Of a stretch of DNA of 64,000 bases, positions 20,099-27,191 are shown piece by piece (the stretch's first letter is position 1; the number at the start of each line of letters is the position of its first letter). The notes under the pieces were generated by a model. The model was given only the letters and a program-made list of their open reading frames with translations. It did no database searches and was not told the origin of the DNA. The stretch is from Alphaproteobacteria bacterium (GTDB taxonomy: Bacteria > Pseudomonadota > Alphaproteobacteria > Rhizobiales > Xanthobacteraceae). The position numbers were made by a program, and so were the translations under genes. The stretch is taken from NCBI GenBank assembly GCA_016869215.1, contig VGEP01000012.1, positions 1 to 64,000 on the forward strand. The letters run 5' to 3'.

Positions 20099-20143
20099 GA
20101 GCCCGTAGTTTGGCCCTCGGCCTATTTGGGTTTAAATGCGCCA

Positions 20144-21043
20144 ATGGGCTTCGGGGTCTTCGTTCACCGCTCGGACTCGATCTACGACGACAGTCCGGCC
20201 GAGCGTTATCAGTTTCCGCGCCAATATCTCGGCCGCGTCCAAGCCTGCGTCGGCGACTGGATCGTCTATTACGGGCCTCGCAAAGCGACTGACCTGCGCG
20301 GTTACTTTGCGATCGCGAAGGTCGAGCGGATCGTTCCCGATCCTACAGCGGCCAACATGTACCTCGCGCTAATCGAGCCCGGGACCTACCTCGACTTCGT
20401 AAATCCCGTTCCTTTCAGCGACACGTCCGGCGTGATTGAACGAGGCGTGCTGAACGCTGAAGGGCGAATCTCCGGCCGCGCCCAATCGGCGGTCCGGCCG
20501 CTGTCGGCAGGCGATTTTAATCGCATTGTCGCTTTGGGTCTGAACGACAGCGAGCCGGTGCTTCCACGTGCCGCCGAGGAGCGTTCCCCTGCGGGCTTTA
20601 GCGATGTGCAAGCACCGTATGAGTTCGAGCAGGACCGTGACCGAACGCAGTTCACAGTTTCGAGGATCGTGCGCGACCGGATTTTCCGCCGAATCGTATT
20701 GCGGGCCTACTCCGAACGCTGCGCCATCAGCGGTCTCAGACTGATCAATGGTCTCGGCCGCGCGGAGGTCGCGGCAGCGCATATCCGGCCGGTCGAAAAG
20801 AACGGTCCCGACATCGTCAGCAACGGTCTTGCACTGTCAGGCACGGTGCACTGGATGTTCGATCGTGGATTGATTGGTCTTGCCGACGACCTGCAGATTT
20901 TGATTTCGAGGCAGGCGAATGATCCTGACAGCATCAAGGTTCTGATCAACAAGGATGGCTACGCCATTCCGCCGCAGCGGCCGTCCGAACGCCCGCATCC
21001 GGCGTTTCTGCAATGGCATCGGGAGAACTGCTTTAAGCAGTAG
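20144..21043 (+). CDS. HNH endonuclease, putative restriction-type nuclease
   Basis: A 299-residue protein. The C-terminal half is an HNH_2-type nuclease: RAYSERCAISG, then AEVAAAHIRPVEKNG (catalytic His of AAHI), NGLALSGTVHWMFDRGL with the Asn and last His. The N-terminal 100 residues (GFGVFVHRSDSIYDD, CVGDWIVYYGPR, RGYFAIAKVERI) form a separate beta-rich domain that could read modified bases or otherwise target the nuclease. The ATG at 20144 is preferred over the TTG six codons earlier. GC content is clearly below the surroundings (about 55% in a sampled line). No methyltransferase is adjacent. DNA defence is inferred. Confidence 0.85.
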   Translation: MGFGVFVHRSDSIYDDSPAERYQFPRQYLGRVQACVGDWIVYYGPRKATDLRGYFAIAKVERIVPDPTAANMYLALIEPGTYLDFVNPVPFSDTSGVIERGVLNAEGRISGRAQSAVRPLSAGDFNRIVALGLNDSEPVLPRAAEERSPAGFSDVQAPYEFEQDRDRTQFTVSRIVRDRIFRRIVLRAYSERCAISGLRLINGLGRAEVAAAHIRPVEKNGPDIVSNGLALSGTVHWMFDRGLIGLADDLQILISRQANDPDSIKVLINKDGYAIPPQRPSERPHPAFLQWHRENCFKQ

Positions 21044-21293
21044 CGGATTGGATCGCCGTACCTCGTGGCGATTGCGGGCTAACACCCGTCCTGCTTACGG
21101 GCCAGAGTTGACATATCTGCCGAATCGATTTGAAGTCAGATTCGCCTCGATGGGCCAAGAAATAAGCAAGAACGCCTGAAGCAACGGGTCCAAAGCAAGT
21201 CTAAGCGGTAGTTCAACCGCTCCCCATCGGCACCTCAACCCGTTCGCTGCCCGCGAGTGATCGTGCGCCAGCGGCAAAGCTTGGAGTGTCATC

Positions 21294-22106
21294 ATGAAAT
21301 TCGCGAACGTTGAAGGAAGTCGCCGCGAAGCTGAGCCGGGCCTTTCCGGTGTCTGCCCGATTTGCAGCGCCGCTATGCTGGCAAAATGCGGAGAACACCG
21401 GGTATGGCATTGGGCACATCGGGGAATCCGCCAATGCGATCACTGGTGGGAACCCGAAACTTCTTGGCACCGCAACTGGAAGAACCAATTTCCCTCCGAC
21501 TGGCAGGAAGTCGTTCATCGCGCGGAAAACGGCGAGAAGCACGTCGCCGATGTGAAAACGGTGCATGGCCGCGTCGTCGAGTTTCAGCGCTCCTATCTGA
21601 AGCCTGAAGAGCGTCGATCCCGCGAAGTTTTCTATGGATCGATGGTCTGGGTCGTAAACGGCTGTAGACGAAAGCGGGACTTATCGGATTTCTACGAGAG
21701 CCTGCGTGGCAGGCAGATCATCGCAACAGGTTTGCTGCGGCACTTAGTGCCCTTGGACCAAAGCGCTTTGCTCCGCGAATGGTCGGATAGTCGCGTCGGC
21801 GTCTATTTCGATTTCGGGATCGTGCAGCAAGATGCTGATAGGTTTGGTATGCCGGTTCTTTGGCGACTAAGCCCGAAGAGCCAAAATGGCTTGGCAGTAT
21901 TGTCGCCAGTCCCAGTCGCCAGTTTCATTGGAGCACAGCGCAATGGTGTACCTGTCCGAGGTTTCCACGTCGAAGTGATTAAGAGGACAGCAAAGTTTCC
22001 AGCGCCCACGGTCTATTGGCCATCTAAACGTCGCAGGCGCCGGTCCACGAGTTGGTCGCAATACAAAGCGCGATTGGATCGAGCGCGAGCGCGGCGGCGT
22101 TTCTGA
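21294..22106 (+). CDS. CoiA-like nuclease-domain protein
   Basis: A 270-residue protein. An N-terminal zinc-finger-like segment (CPICSAAMLAKCGEHRVWHWAH, about 21-42, split as CPIC and HWAH) is followed by conserved Trp/His-rich WWEPETSWHRNWK, then a PD-(D/E)XK-type core: ADVKT (about 84) and VVEFQRSYL (about 93-101). This order is that of CoiA competence-associated nucleases, but no competence genes are nearby. The last 40 residues are very basic (RRRRRSTSWSQYKAR). Codon composition is low-GC like the HNH gene, 250 bp upstream. DNA processing or defence is plausible; natural transformation is not supported. Confidence 0.78.
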   Translation: MKFANVEGSRREAEPGLSGVCPICSAAMLAKCGEHRVWHWAHRGIRQCDHWWEPETSWHRNWKNQFPSDWQEVVHRAENGEKHVADVKTVHGRVVEFQRSYLKPEERRSREVFYGSMVWVVNGCRRKRDLSDFYESLRGRQIIATGLLRHLVPLDQSALLREWSDSRVGVYFDFGIVQQDADRFGMPVLWRLSPKSQNGLAVLSPVPVASFIGAQRNGVPVRGFHVEVIKRTAKFPAPTVYWPSKRRRRRSTSWSQYKARLDRARARRRF

Positions 22107-22204
22107 CACGCGCAGGACGGTTGGCGCCGGTTATCTGCAATGACGCGCAACGCAATGGCATCGCGACCGTGGAAATTCCTGGCGTGTTGCGCTATATTGC
22201 AGTG

Positions 22205-22423
22205 ATGAGCCCTGCCGTGAAAACGATTTTGGAGCGGGTATCGTCCTGGCCGGCCGAGGACCAGGAGGAGCTCTCCGAACTCGCCCGCGAAATCGAGGCG
22301 CGGCGCAGCGGCGTCTATCGCCTGAGCGGCGAAGAGCGCACCGCCATCGACGTCGCCCGCCGGAGCCCACTCGCCTCAGACGACGAGGTTGAGGCGTTCT
22401 GGAAGCGCCGCGGCTTGCCATGA
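22205..22423 (+). CDS. Antitoxin of a ParE/RelE-type toxin-antitoxin pair
   Basis: A 72-residue protein: a short helical N-terminal segment (MSPAVKTILERVSSWPAEDQ), an acidic helix, and a C-terminal region RLSGEERTAIDVARRSPLASDDEVEAFWKRR typical of antitoxins that wrap ParE/RelE toxins. The ATG at 22205 is chosen because the preceding codons are uncharacteristic. Its stop overlaps the toxin start by four bases (ATGA, 22420-22423), the usual coupling. Autoregulation is expected, but no operator palindrome is clear. Confidence 0.82.
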   Translation: MSPAVKTILERVSSWPAEDQEELSELAREIEARRSGVYRLSGEERTAIDVARRSPLASDDEVEAFWKRRGLP

Positions 22424-22725
22424 GGCTGCGATACCGGGCGCAAGCGCTCGCCGATATCGACGCCATCCAACAATATCTCGACGAGCGAAGCCCTTCCGGC
22501 GCGCATAGCGTCGTGCGGGCGATCTATGCCAGCATCCAGCTCATCGCCGAGCATCCGCTGTCGTATCAGCGCACCGACGATCCCGAAATCCGCGTGCATG
22601 CGGTGCGCCGCTATCGCTACCGGATTTTCTACAGCGTAACCGGGGATACGGTGGAAATCGTGCATGTGCGCCACACCGCACGCCGCCCATGGGCGGGCGA
22701 GCAGACGGGAGGTGGGACCGCATGA
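22420..22725 (+). CDS. ParE/RelE-superfamily toxin
   Basis: A 101-residue basic protein with the ParE-like layout: RLRYRAQALADIDAIQQYLDER helix pair, ASIQLIAEHPLSYQRT, and C-terminal strands VHAVRRYRYRIFYSVTGDTVEIVHVRHTARRPW. The closing HVRHTARRPW is the common end of this group. It would act on gyrase (ParE) or ribosome-bound mRNA (RelE); sequence alone does not settle which. Coupled to the upstream antitoxin by an ATGA overlap, and its own stop overlaps a possible micro-ORF in the same way. Confidence 0.85.
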   Translation: MRLRYRAQALADIDAIQQYLDERSPSGAHSVVRAIYASIQLIAEHPLSYQRTDDPEIRVHAVRRYRYRIFYSVTGDTVEIVHVRHTARRPWAGEQTGGGTA

Positions 22726-22823
22726 GGAAAGAACGTAAGGCAAAGTTCAAGTTAAGCGCGAAGAAGCAGCCAAAGGCCGACTGGCGCGTCATTGACGCCC
22801 TGTTGTGCGGCCATCTCGTTTAG
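22722..22823 (+). CDS. Possible 33-residue basic micro-ORF after the toxin gene
   Basis: An ATG at 22722 overlaps the toxin stop (ATGA). It encodes 33 residues, very Lys/Arg-rich at the start (MRKERKAKFKLSAKKQPKAD) with a hydrophobic end (DALLCGHLV). GGAGGTGGGACC lies just upstream. Overlap and ribosome site make translation plausible; no relative is known to me. It could be chance. Confidence 0.35.
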   Translation: MRKERKAKFKLSAKKQPKADWRVIDALLCGHLV

Positions 22824-22850
22824 GCGAGCATAGCGCTCACCTTATCGGAA

Positions 22851-22871
22851 TCGCCGGGTCAAGCCCGGCGA
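22851..22871. terminator. Hairpin between the toxin region and cynS
   Basis: CGCCGGG (22852-22858) and CCCGGCG (22864-22870) around TCAAG, followed by ATGACAG. This is the common rhizobial CGCCGGGTCAAGCCCGGCG palindrome; it sits between convergent genes and may end transcription from either side. Confidence 0.5.
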
Positions 22872-22918
22872 TGACAGCGGTGCGTGCGGCTCGCGCGGAG
22901 AACGGTCACCGCCGTCCC

Positions 22919-23407
22919 CTACTCCTCCTTATACCCATACGCTTGCGCGTTCCCGCTCGCGCCATAATACTTGAACGGCAGGAACTTCCCGCTCATCGCG
23001 ATCTTCACCCGGTCGCCCTTGGGGTCCGGCAGCCGCTCCATCGTCATGTCGAAGTCGATCGCCGACATGATGCCGTCGCCGAACTCCTCCTGGATCAGTT
23101 CCTTCCACGCCGGGCCGTTGACCAGCACCAGCTCGTAGAAGCGGTAGATCAGCGGGTCGGTCGGCGGCATCGCCGCGCCTTCGCCGCGGTTCGGCACCTC
23201 GTTGAGCATCGCCTGCTCGCTCTTCGTAAGCCCGAACAGCTTCGCCGCCGCCGCGGCCTGCGGCTTGGTCAGCTTGTGGTTGCCGAGCAGCGCGCCGACG
23301 ATCATCACCGGCGACATGCCGCCGATCTGCTCGCAGATGTGCTGCCAGGTGAAGGCTTTCTCGCGCTTGATGTCGAGCAGCTTCTCGGTGAGGTCGGCGC
23401 GTTTCAC
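22919..23407 (-). CDS. cynS: Cyanate hydratase (cyanase)
   Basis: Converts cyanate and bicarbonate to ammonia and CO2. From the GTG at 23407 (read MKRADLTEKLL) it has 162 residues. Catalytic residues align with the E. coli enzyme at a constant offset of 7: Arg89 and Glu92 (IYRFYEL), Ser115 (GDGIMSAIDF). The N-terminal helical, HTH-like domain (1-70) is intact. The upstream codons belong to foreign sequence: directly before the start is the 5'-truncated end of an unrelated plus-strand gene, so the native promoter may be missing. No cynT or cynABD transporter is adjacent. Confidence 0.93.
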   Translation of the reverse strand: MKRADLTEKLLDIKREKAFTWQHICEQIGGMSPVMIVGALLGNHKLTKPQAAAAAKLFGLTKSEQAMLNEVPNRGEGAAMPPTDPLIYRFYELVLVNGPAWKELIQEEFGDGIMSAIDFDMTMERLPDPKGDRVKIAMSGKFLPFKYYGASGNAQAYGYKEE

Positions 23408-23918
23408 CGATCTGCTGACGCCGCCCAAGGGCTACGTGGAGGACAGCGCCGCACGCGGCGTCTATCCCGGCGGCTGGCTGACCGCGGGGCACAACACGTG
23501 GACCTATTATCTGGTCAGCCGGCCCGTCGTGCGCATCAACCAAATGCTGGCGCGCCTCGGCATCTACGGCGGGCAGATTGCCGAGGACGACGGCGCGACG
23601 CCGGACCGCGAAGCGATCCTGACTGCGGCCCTCGCCCGCTTTCTCGCGCTCGCGGACCGGCACAAGTTCGGCTTCGTCCTGCTCGACCTGTCGGGAAATT
23701 ACCGGAGCGCCGTAGAGCGGCTAGCGCCGGAGCGGCGCGCAAGCCTCGTGTACCTCGGCGGCGACGCCATCGTTGCCGAAATCAACAAGCTGACCGCGCG
23801 CGTGCCGCCGGAGCGGCACCGAGTTCCGAAAGACGGCCACTACACCGGCGAATACATGGCGGCATGGGTCGAGGTGCTGGCGCCGGCGGTTCAGCGCGCG
23901 ATGGCGCTCGCACGCTGA
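23408..23918 (+). pseudogene. 5'-truncated gene remnant, possibly a hydrolase C-terminal part
   Basis: An open frame encodes about 170 residues resembling the middle and end of a secreted or cytosolic protein (GYVEDSAARGVYPGGWLTAGHNTW, then DRHKFGFVLLDLSGNYRSAVERLAPERR, ending GHYTGEYMAAWVEVLAPAVQRAMA). There is no credible start: the frame runs back into the antisense of cynS. The late D-x-H in KDGHYTGEY could be the Asp/His end of an SGNH-hydrolase-type fold, but the matching N-terminal Gly-Asp-Ser would lie in the lost part. I read it as a fragment left by a rearrangement with its break at about 23408. Confidence 0.6.
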
Positions 23919-23933
23919 ACCGGCCCGGTTGCG

Positions 23934-24539
23934 CTATTGCGGTACGATGCCGTCGCGGCCGACATTGACCCGCCCCGCCTCAAGTGTGCCGTCAGGCTTC
24001 TTCGCGGCGGCGACGATGAGGATGTGCGCGCCGGCCTTCAGTTCGCTGCGGTCGCCGACGACGTATTGCTGGATCGGAAGCCCGGGCGGGATGACAAGCT
24101 TCTTCTCCCCGTCCTTATACTTCACCATCACCACCTGACCGTCGACGCTTCCGACCGTGGTATCGACGGTGGCGTTGGTCATGGTGCTGCCCGGCTGGGT
24201 CCACGGACGGTGACCTTCGCCGGTGCCGCGCTGAGTTTCGGCAAAGATCATCACCCGGATCGCCTTCTGGCTGCCGTCAGGCTGCGGCATCGCGCCGACG
24301 CCGATGAAGGAGCCCTTCTTGATGTCGGCGAGCGTGGCCTTGACCACGCCGAACACCGCGACATTGCCTGTGACGTTGACCTTCATCTCGCCCTGACGCG
24401 TCTTCACCGTCAGGGTATTGCCTTCGACCTTCTCGATCTGCCCCATGACGCGCTGAGTTTGCGCCGGCTGTGCGGACGCGGCGGCCACACCGGACGCCGC
24501 CAACATTGCTGCAAAAATGAACTTCGATGCCGTCCTCAT
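23934..24539 (-). CDS. Secreted DUF5666-like beta-rich protein, paralog 1
   Basis: A 201-residue precursor with signal peptide (1-24, AAASAQ). The mature part has two small beta-barrel-like repeats: GQIEKVEGNTLTVKTRQGEMKVNV, and VDGQVVMVKYKDGEKKLVIPPG. The GxIxxVxGNTLTVxT pattern resembles DUF5666. It shares with the upstream gene the blocks ADIKKGSFIGVGAMPQPDGSQ, QPGSTMTNATVDT and GRVNVGRDG. GGAGGAC precedes the ATG at 24539. It is second in a tandem pair 46 bp apart. Function is unknown; periplasmic ligand or metal binding is possible. Confidence 0.8.
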   Translation of the reverse strand: MRTASKFIFAAMLAASGVAAASAQPAQTQRVMGQIEKVEGNTLTVKTRQGEMKVNVTGNVAVFGVVKATLADIKKGSFIGVGAMPQPDGSQKAIRVMIFAETQRGTGEGHRPWTQPGSTMTNATVDTTVGSVDGQVVMVKYKDGEKKLVIPPGLPIQQYVVGDRSELKAGAHILIVAAAKKPDGTLEAGRVNVGRDGIVPQ

Positions 24540-24585
24540 GACGTCCTCCACCCGCTCGCTCCCGCACTGCTGTCCAACGAAAAGA

Positions 24586-25209
24586 CTACATCGGCGGAGC
24601 TGCGCCGTCGCGGCCGACGTTGATGGCGGGCGCGACGAACGAGCCGTCCGGCTGCTTTTGACCGGCCATGATGATGAACTGCGCGCCGACCTTCAGGTCG
24701 CCCTTGTTGCCGGGCGCCATGGCGACGATCGGCGTGTTCGGCGGCACGACCACCTTCTTCTCGCCGTCCGGATACTTGACCGTCATCACCTGGCCGTCGA
24801 CCGACGACACGCTGGTCTCGACGTTGGCGTTGGTCATGGTGCTGCCGGGCTGGCGGTCCCACGGGCTGTGCCGCGCCTGGACCACGCCTTTCTGCGACTC
24901 CATGAAGATGTGGATGCCGATCGCCCGCTGGCTGCCATCGGGCTGAGGCATCGCGGTCACGCCGATGAAGGCGCCCTGCTTGATATCGGCGAGCGACGCC
25001 TTGACCATGGCCGCGACGCGCACGTTGTCGGCGAGCTTGACGGTCAGGGTCTCGCCGGTCCGCGATTTCACGGTCAGCGTATTACCGTCGATCTTCTCGA
25101 TCGCGCCCCGGATGCGGGTGGGCGGCGCCTGCTGGGCCCAGACCGTGGTGGCCGTCAGAACTACAGCGATACCGGCGGCACCCAAGGCCCGCCGCGACAA
25201 GTGAATCAT
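24586..25209 (-). CDS. Secreted DUF5666-like beta-rich protein, paralog 2
   Basis: A 207-residue precursor with a signal peptide starting MIHLSRRALGAAGIAV and cleaved near VWAQQ; the Arg pair is not a convincing Tat motif. It is collinear with the downstream paralog: GAIEKIDGNTLTVKSRTGE, ADIKQGAFIGVTAMPQPDGSQ, QPGSTMTNANVETSV, VDGQVMTVKYPDGEKKVVVPP. Estimated identity is about half. GGGAGGAC lies just before the ATG at 25209. First gene of the tandem pair and convergent with nothing; aroE follows upstream on the same strand, 80 bp away. Function unknown. Confidence 0.8.
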   Translation of the reverse strand: MIHLSRRALGAAGIAVVLTATTVWAQQAPPTRIRGAIEKIDGNTLTVKSRTGETLTVKLADNVRVAAMVKASLADIKQGAFIGVTAMPQPDGSQRAIGIHIFMESQKGVVQARHSPWDRQPGSTMTNANVETSVSSVDGQVMTVKYPDGEKKVVVPPNTPIVAMAPGNKGDLKVGAQFIIMAGQKQPDGSFVAPAINVGRDGAAPPM

Positions 25210-25289
25210 GGATGTCCTCCCGAAGGTTGGCTGGCGGCTTTGCGCCGTCTTGGCAGGGGGTTAAACCCCCTCGCCCGCAGGCCTATTCC

Positions 25290-26126
25290 CTATCGGGTCA
25301 AGTCGGCTTCGACCAGCGCCCGCAATTCCGGCGTCACCCCCGGGCGCACGCCGAACCAGAGCTGGAAGCCCCGCACCGCCTGATGCAACAGCATGCCGAG
25401 GCCGTCGGCGGCGGACAGGCCGCGCGCCCGTGCGGCCTTGACCAAGGCCGTCTCCAGCGGCGCATAGACCAGGTCCGCGACCGCGGCATCTTTGGACAGC
25501 GGGCCGATGTCGATATCGAGCGGCGGCTGACCGGTCATGCCGAGCGAGGTGGTGTTCACCAGCAGCCCGGCACGCGCCAGAAGATGCGGCAGCGCGTTCC
25601 ATGCGGCCGGCTGTACAGCGCCTCCGAAACGTTCCCGCAGCGCCTGCGAGCGTTCCGTCGTGCGGTTGACGACGTGGATGACCTCGAAGCCGCGCTCGAT
25701 CAGCCCATAGACCACCGCGCGCGCCGAGCCGCCCGCGCCCAGCACCACAGCGTCGTCCGGCCCGCGGTCCCAGCCCGGCACCGACGCGTCGAGATTGGCG
25801 GTGAAGCCTTCGACGTCGGTGTTGGTGGAGCGCAGCTTGCCGCCGTCGAGCCAAAGCGTGTTGGCGGCGCCGACCGCGAGCGCGCGGTCGTCCGGCTCCG
25901 AAAGCGAAAGCGCGGCCTCCTTGTGCGGCAGCGTGACGTTGCAGCCGACATAGCCGCGCTCCGCGAGATGAGTCAGGAAATCGGCGACCGCCTCGGGCGC
26001 GACCTCCTCGCGGCGGTATTCGGCATCGAGCCTGTGCAGCTCGATCCAGTAATTGTGGATCAGCGGCGAGCGCGAATGCTTGATCGGCCAGCCGATCACG
26101 CAAGCCGCGCGTGTTGCATTTCCCAT
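25290..26126 (-). CDS. aroE: Shikimate dehydrogenase
   Basis: NADP-dependent reduction of 3-dehydroshikimate to shikimate, in aromatic amino-acid synthesis. A 278-residue protein: the substrate domain holds IGWPIKHSRSPLIHN and VTLPHKEAA with the catalytic Lys; NTDVEGF supplies the Asp; the Rossmann loop is VVLGAGGSARAVVYGL with NRTTERS for NADP selectivity; the C-terminal LGMLLHQAVRGFQLWFG is characteristic. In many Rhizobiales aroE lies with maf, coaE and dnaQ, none of which is here. A GC-rich repeat fills the gap before the next gene. Confidence 0.95.
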   Translation of the reverse strand: MGNATRAACVIGWPIKHSRSPLIHNYWIELHRLDAEYRREEVAPEAVADFLTHLAERGYVGCNVTLPHKEAALSLSEPDDRALAVGAANTLWLDGGKLRSTNTDVEGFTANLDASVPGWDRGPDDAVVLGAGGSARAVVYGLIERGFEVIHVVNRTTERSQALRERFGGAVQPAAWNALPHLLARAGLLVNTTSLGMTGQPPLDIDIGPLSKDAAVADLVYAPLETALVKAARARGLSAADGLGMLLHQAVRGFQLWFGVRPGVTPELRALVEADLTR

Positions 26127-26150
26127 GTCCCTTCCCCAGACGCAGGCCTA

Positions 26151-26280
26151 CTCCCTCTCCCCGCTTGCGGGGAGAGGGTTGGGATGAGGGGGCGTATCAG
26201 TGACGCTCAGCCTCGCGGATAGCCCCCCTCACCCGGCGAGCTGCGCTCGCCGACCTCTCCCCGCAGGCGGGGAGGGGTAA
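26151..26280. repeat. CCCTCTCCCC-type dispersed GC-rich element, copy B
   Basis: CTCCCTCTCCCCGC at one end and GCGGGGAGGGG at the other, with inner palindromes CGCTTGCG and GGCGAGCTGCGCTCGCC. Same family as 4620-4748 and 37565-37670. It occupies the gap between the SDR stop and the aroE start. Confidence 0.7.
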
Positions 26281-26289
26281 GGCAAGGAC

Positions 26290-27078
26290 TCAGTAGTAGC
26301 CCGCCCCCGCTCCGCCATCGACCGCGATCGCCGTGCCCTGGATGTGCCGCGCCCGCTCCGAGCACAGGAACAGCGTCAGCGCGGAAATGTCCTCGGCCTT
26401 GCCGATGCGGCGAATGCCGTCCTTGGCCGTGGCCTCCTTGCGCAGGTCGGCCTCCGACTTGCCCGACGCCTTGGAACGCATCGCGATCAGTTCGTTGAAC
26501 CGTTCGGTGTCTGTCGCACCCGGATGGATGCAGTTGACGTTGACGCCGTCCCTCTTGCCGAGCTGCGACAGGCTCTTGGAGAAATTGCCCATGGCCGCGT
26601 TAACCGAGCCGCCGATGGTGAAGTCGGCGCCCGGCGTGCGCGCAGCACCGCCGCTGATGTTGACGACGTGACCCTGTGCCGTCTTCAGCATCGGCCAGAA
26701 CATCCGGCACAGGCGCACGGCGCCGAAGAACTTCAGCGCAAAGCCGTCCATCCAGGCCTCGTCCGGCAGATCCGGAAAATTTCCGGCTCGCGTTGCCCCG
26801 GCCGAATTCACCAGGATGTCGCAGCGGCCGAACTTTTCCTTCACCGTGTCGAACGCCTTCTGGCAGCCGTCGAGCTTGCGCAGATCGGTGGTGATCGCGA
26901 GCGGCGCCGGGCCGCCCGCCGCCGCCACAGTCTTCACCGCCGCTTCGAGATTCTTCTCCGACGACGACACCAGCACGACCTGCGCCCCCTGGCGCGCGAA
27001 CTCGACGCCGATCTCGCGGCCGATGCCGCGGCTGCCGCCGGTGATGACGGCAACCTTGCCTTGAAATTCGCCTGGCAT
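26290..27078 (-). CDS. SDR-family protein lacking the YxxxK catalytic motif
   Basis: A 262-residue short-chain dehydrogenase/reductase homolog. The cofactor motif TGGSRGIG (13-20), the LVNSAGA strand (89-95), Ser142 (NISGG) and the C-terminal GTAIAVDGGAGAGYY are intact. Where the catalytic Tyr-x-x-x-Lys should be, the sequence reads G-S-V-N (about 156-160, in FTIGGSVNAAMG), so Tyr and Lys are both absent. It could bind NAD(P) without normal SDR catalysis. The ATG at 27078 is preferred, with GGGGAGG about 8 bases upstream. It follows the FAH-family gene on the same strand. Confidence 0.85.
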   Translation of the reverse strand: MPGEFQGKVAVITGGSRGIGREIGVEFARQGAQVVLVSSSEKNLEAAVKTVAAAGGPAPLAITTDLRKLDGCQKAFDTVKEKFGRCDILVNSAGATRAGNFPDLPDEAWMDGFALKFFGAVRLCRMFWPMLKTAQGHVVNISGGAARTPGADFTIGGSVNAAMGNFSKSLSQLGKRDGVNVNCIHPGATDTERFNELIAMRSKASGKSEADLRKEATAKDGIRRIGKAEDISALTLFLCSERARHIQGTAIAVDGGAGAGYY

Positions 27079-27191
27079 TCCCATTCCTCCCCACTCGCTA
27101 TTTGAGCGTCACGCCCCGCGACCGCGAGGCGCGGCGCCGCTCTTCATGGCTGTCAGCATACTGGATTGCGCGCCGTCGCGCGCGGCGGCGA

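Noticed and set aside
21108-21113. TTGACA promoter hexamer before the CoiA-like gene
   Set aside because: No acceptable -10 hexamer at 16-18 bases; sigma-70 call would be guesswork.
22202-22423. Extended antitoxin starting at 22052
   Set aside because: The extra codons run through the CoiA-like gene end and carry no antitoxin features.
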